Positions 49,866 to 50,022 of a stretch of DNA of 50,022 nucleotides are shown here, piece after piece (position 1 is the stretch's first letter; every line of letters begins with the position of its first letter). The stretch lies in the IMG/VR virus record IMGVR_UViG_3300009154_000080, positions 1 through 50,022 of that record; one strand, written 5' to 3'. Made by a program: the position numbers and the translations under genes. Source of the stretch: a virus. The notes under the pieces are model-generated. The model had not been told where the DNA came from. It was given only the letters and a program-made list of their open reading frames with translations, and did not search any database.

Positions 49866-50022
49866 CTAGATACCTAAATCTGAAGCAAGATTTTGTTTTT
49901 TAGGAAGGTATATGCTTGTTCCAACACGAAAATCAAATATTGGATCATCTATGGTATTGGGATTTCTTTCGCGAAATATCCACCATAATGCAGCATCTCC
50001 GTACAAGTCATATGCTAATAAA
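49866..50022 (-). CDS. 53: Baseplate wedge protein gp53-like, C-terminal part
   Basis: The frame enters from the right edge and stops at 49866-49868, giving 51 residues. LAYDLYGDAALWWIFRERN with NPNTIDDPIFDFRVGTSIYLP is the pattern of the T4 gp53 C-terminus, a LysM-like fold (YxxYGD...WW...N...DP....G..I.IP). It lies four bases from the 972-aa gene. Most of the gene is outside the window. Confidence 0.78.
   Translation of the reverse strand, partial: LLAYDLYGDAALWWIFRERNPNTIDDPIFDFRVGTSIYLPKKQNLASDLGI

Noticed and set aside
1-50022. tRNA genes, CRISPR arrays, insertion sequences, integrase or attachment sites
   Set aside because: No cloverleaf-like stretch, spaced repeat series, transposase or integrase motif was seen by eye; a tRNAscan or CRISPR search was not possible here.

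Overview
This AT-rich window is part of the genome of a T4-like contractile-tailed phage (T4 superfamily myovirus). It carries a family B DNA polymerase next to a gp45-type sliding clamp, a T4-type RNase H, and baseplate genes gp53, gp5, gp25 and gp6 in late-operon order. The small conserved hypothetical genes and the very large fibre/baseplate proteins look more like the cyanophage, pelagiphage and alphaproteobacterial branch of the superfamily than like T4 itself; that placement is from memory. The host cannot be named. Near-consensus TTGACA/TATAAT promoters show that a bacterial sigma70-type polymerase reads the early genes.

Layout: positions 1-18075 hold rightward replication, nucleotide and accessory genes; 18203-50022 hold leftward structural genes; the two arms converge at about 18.1-18.2 kb. 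At the left edge the DNA polymerase is broken twice. The reading frame is split inside the fingers domain into two genes (gp43A ending at 399, gp43B starting at 473), and gp43B is interrupted by a 263-nt ORF-less group I intron (660-922) that lands inside the Leu codon of the NSLYG motif. The clamp gene and a run of 7-deazaguanine genes follow: a TGT-fold transglycosylase resembling phage DpdA (2752-4401), FolE (5105-5797), QueD (6813-7238) and a QueE-like radical SAM enzyme with an unusual cluster motif (7240-8070). A SAM-dependent methyltransferase (8477-9658) follows them. QueC is absent from the window. The simplest reading is a pathway that makes a 7-deazaguanine base and swaps it into phage DNA to evade restriction; the exact base cannot be read from the sequence.

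Next come the RNase H/5' nuclease, a string of small overlapping conserved genes, and a locus of three genes that each have their own strong promoter sharing the core AACGGTTGACA: a small acidic protein, a MoxR-type AAA+ ATPase and a VWA/metallopeptidase-like partner. The rightward arm ends with flavin-dependent thymidylate synthase ThyX, preceded by a perfect 10-bp inverted repeat.

The leftward arm, in transcription order, is gp53 (partial), a 972-aa baseplate-type protein, a gp5 hub with three putative peptidoglycan-degrading modules, gp25, gp6, a giant 4608-aa virion protein, a 221-aa structural protein and three fibre-type proteins. Two of the fibre proteins share an N-terminal attachment-like domain, and two end in glycine-rich tips. 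ATAAATA boxes resembling T4 late promoters precede several of these genes. No tRNA, CRISPR array, insertion sequence or integrase was seen, and no stretch over 300 bases lacks a gene.
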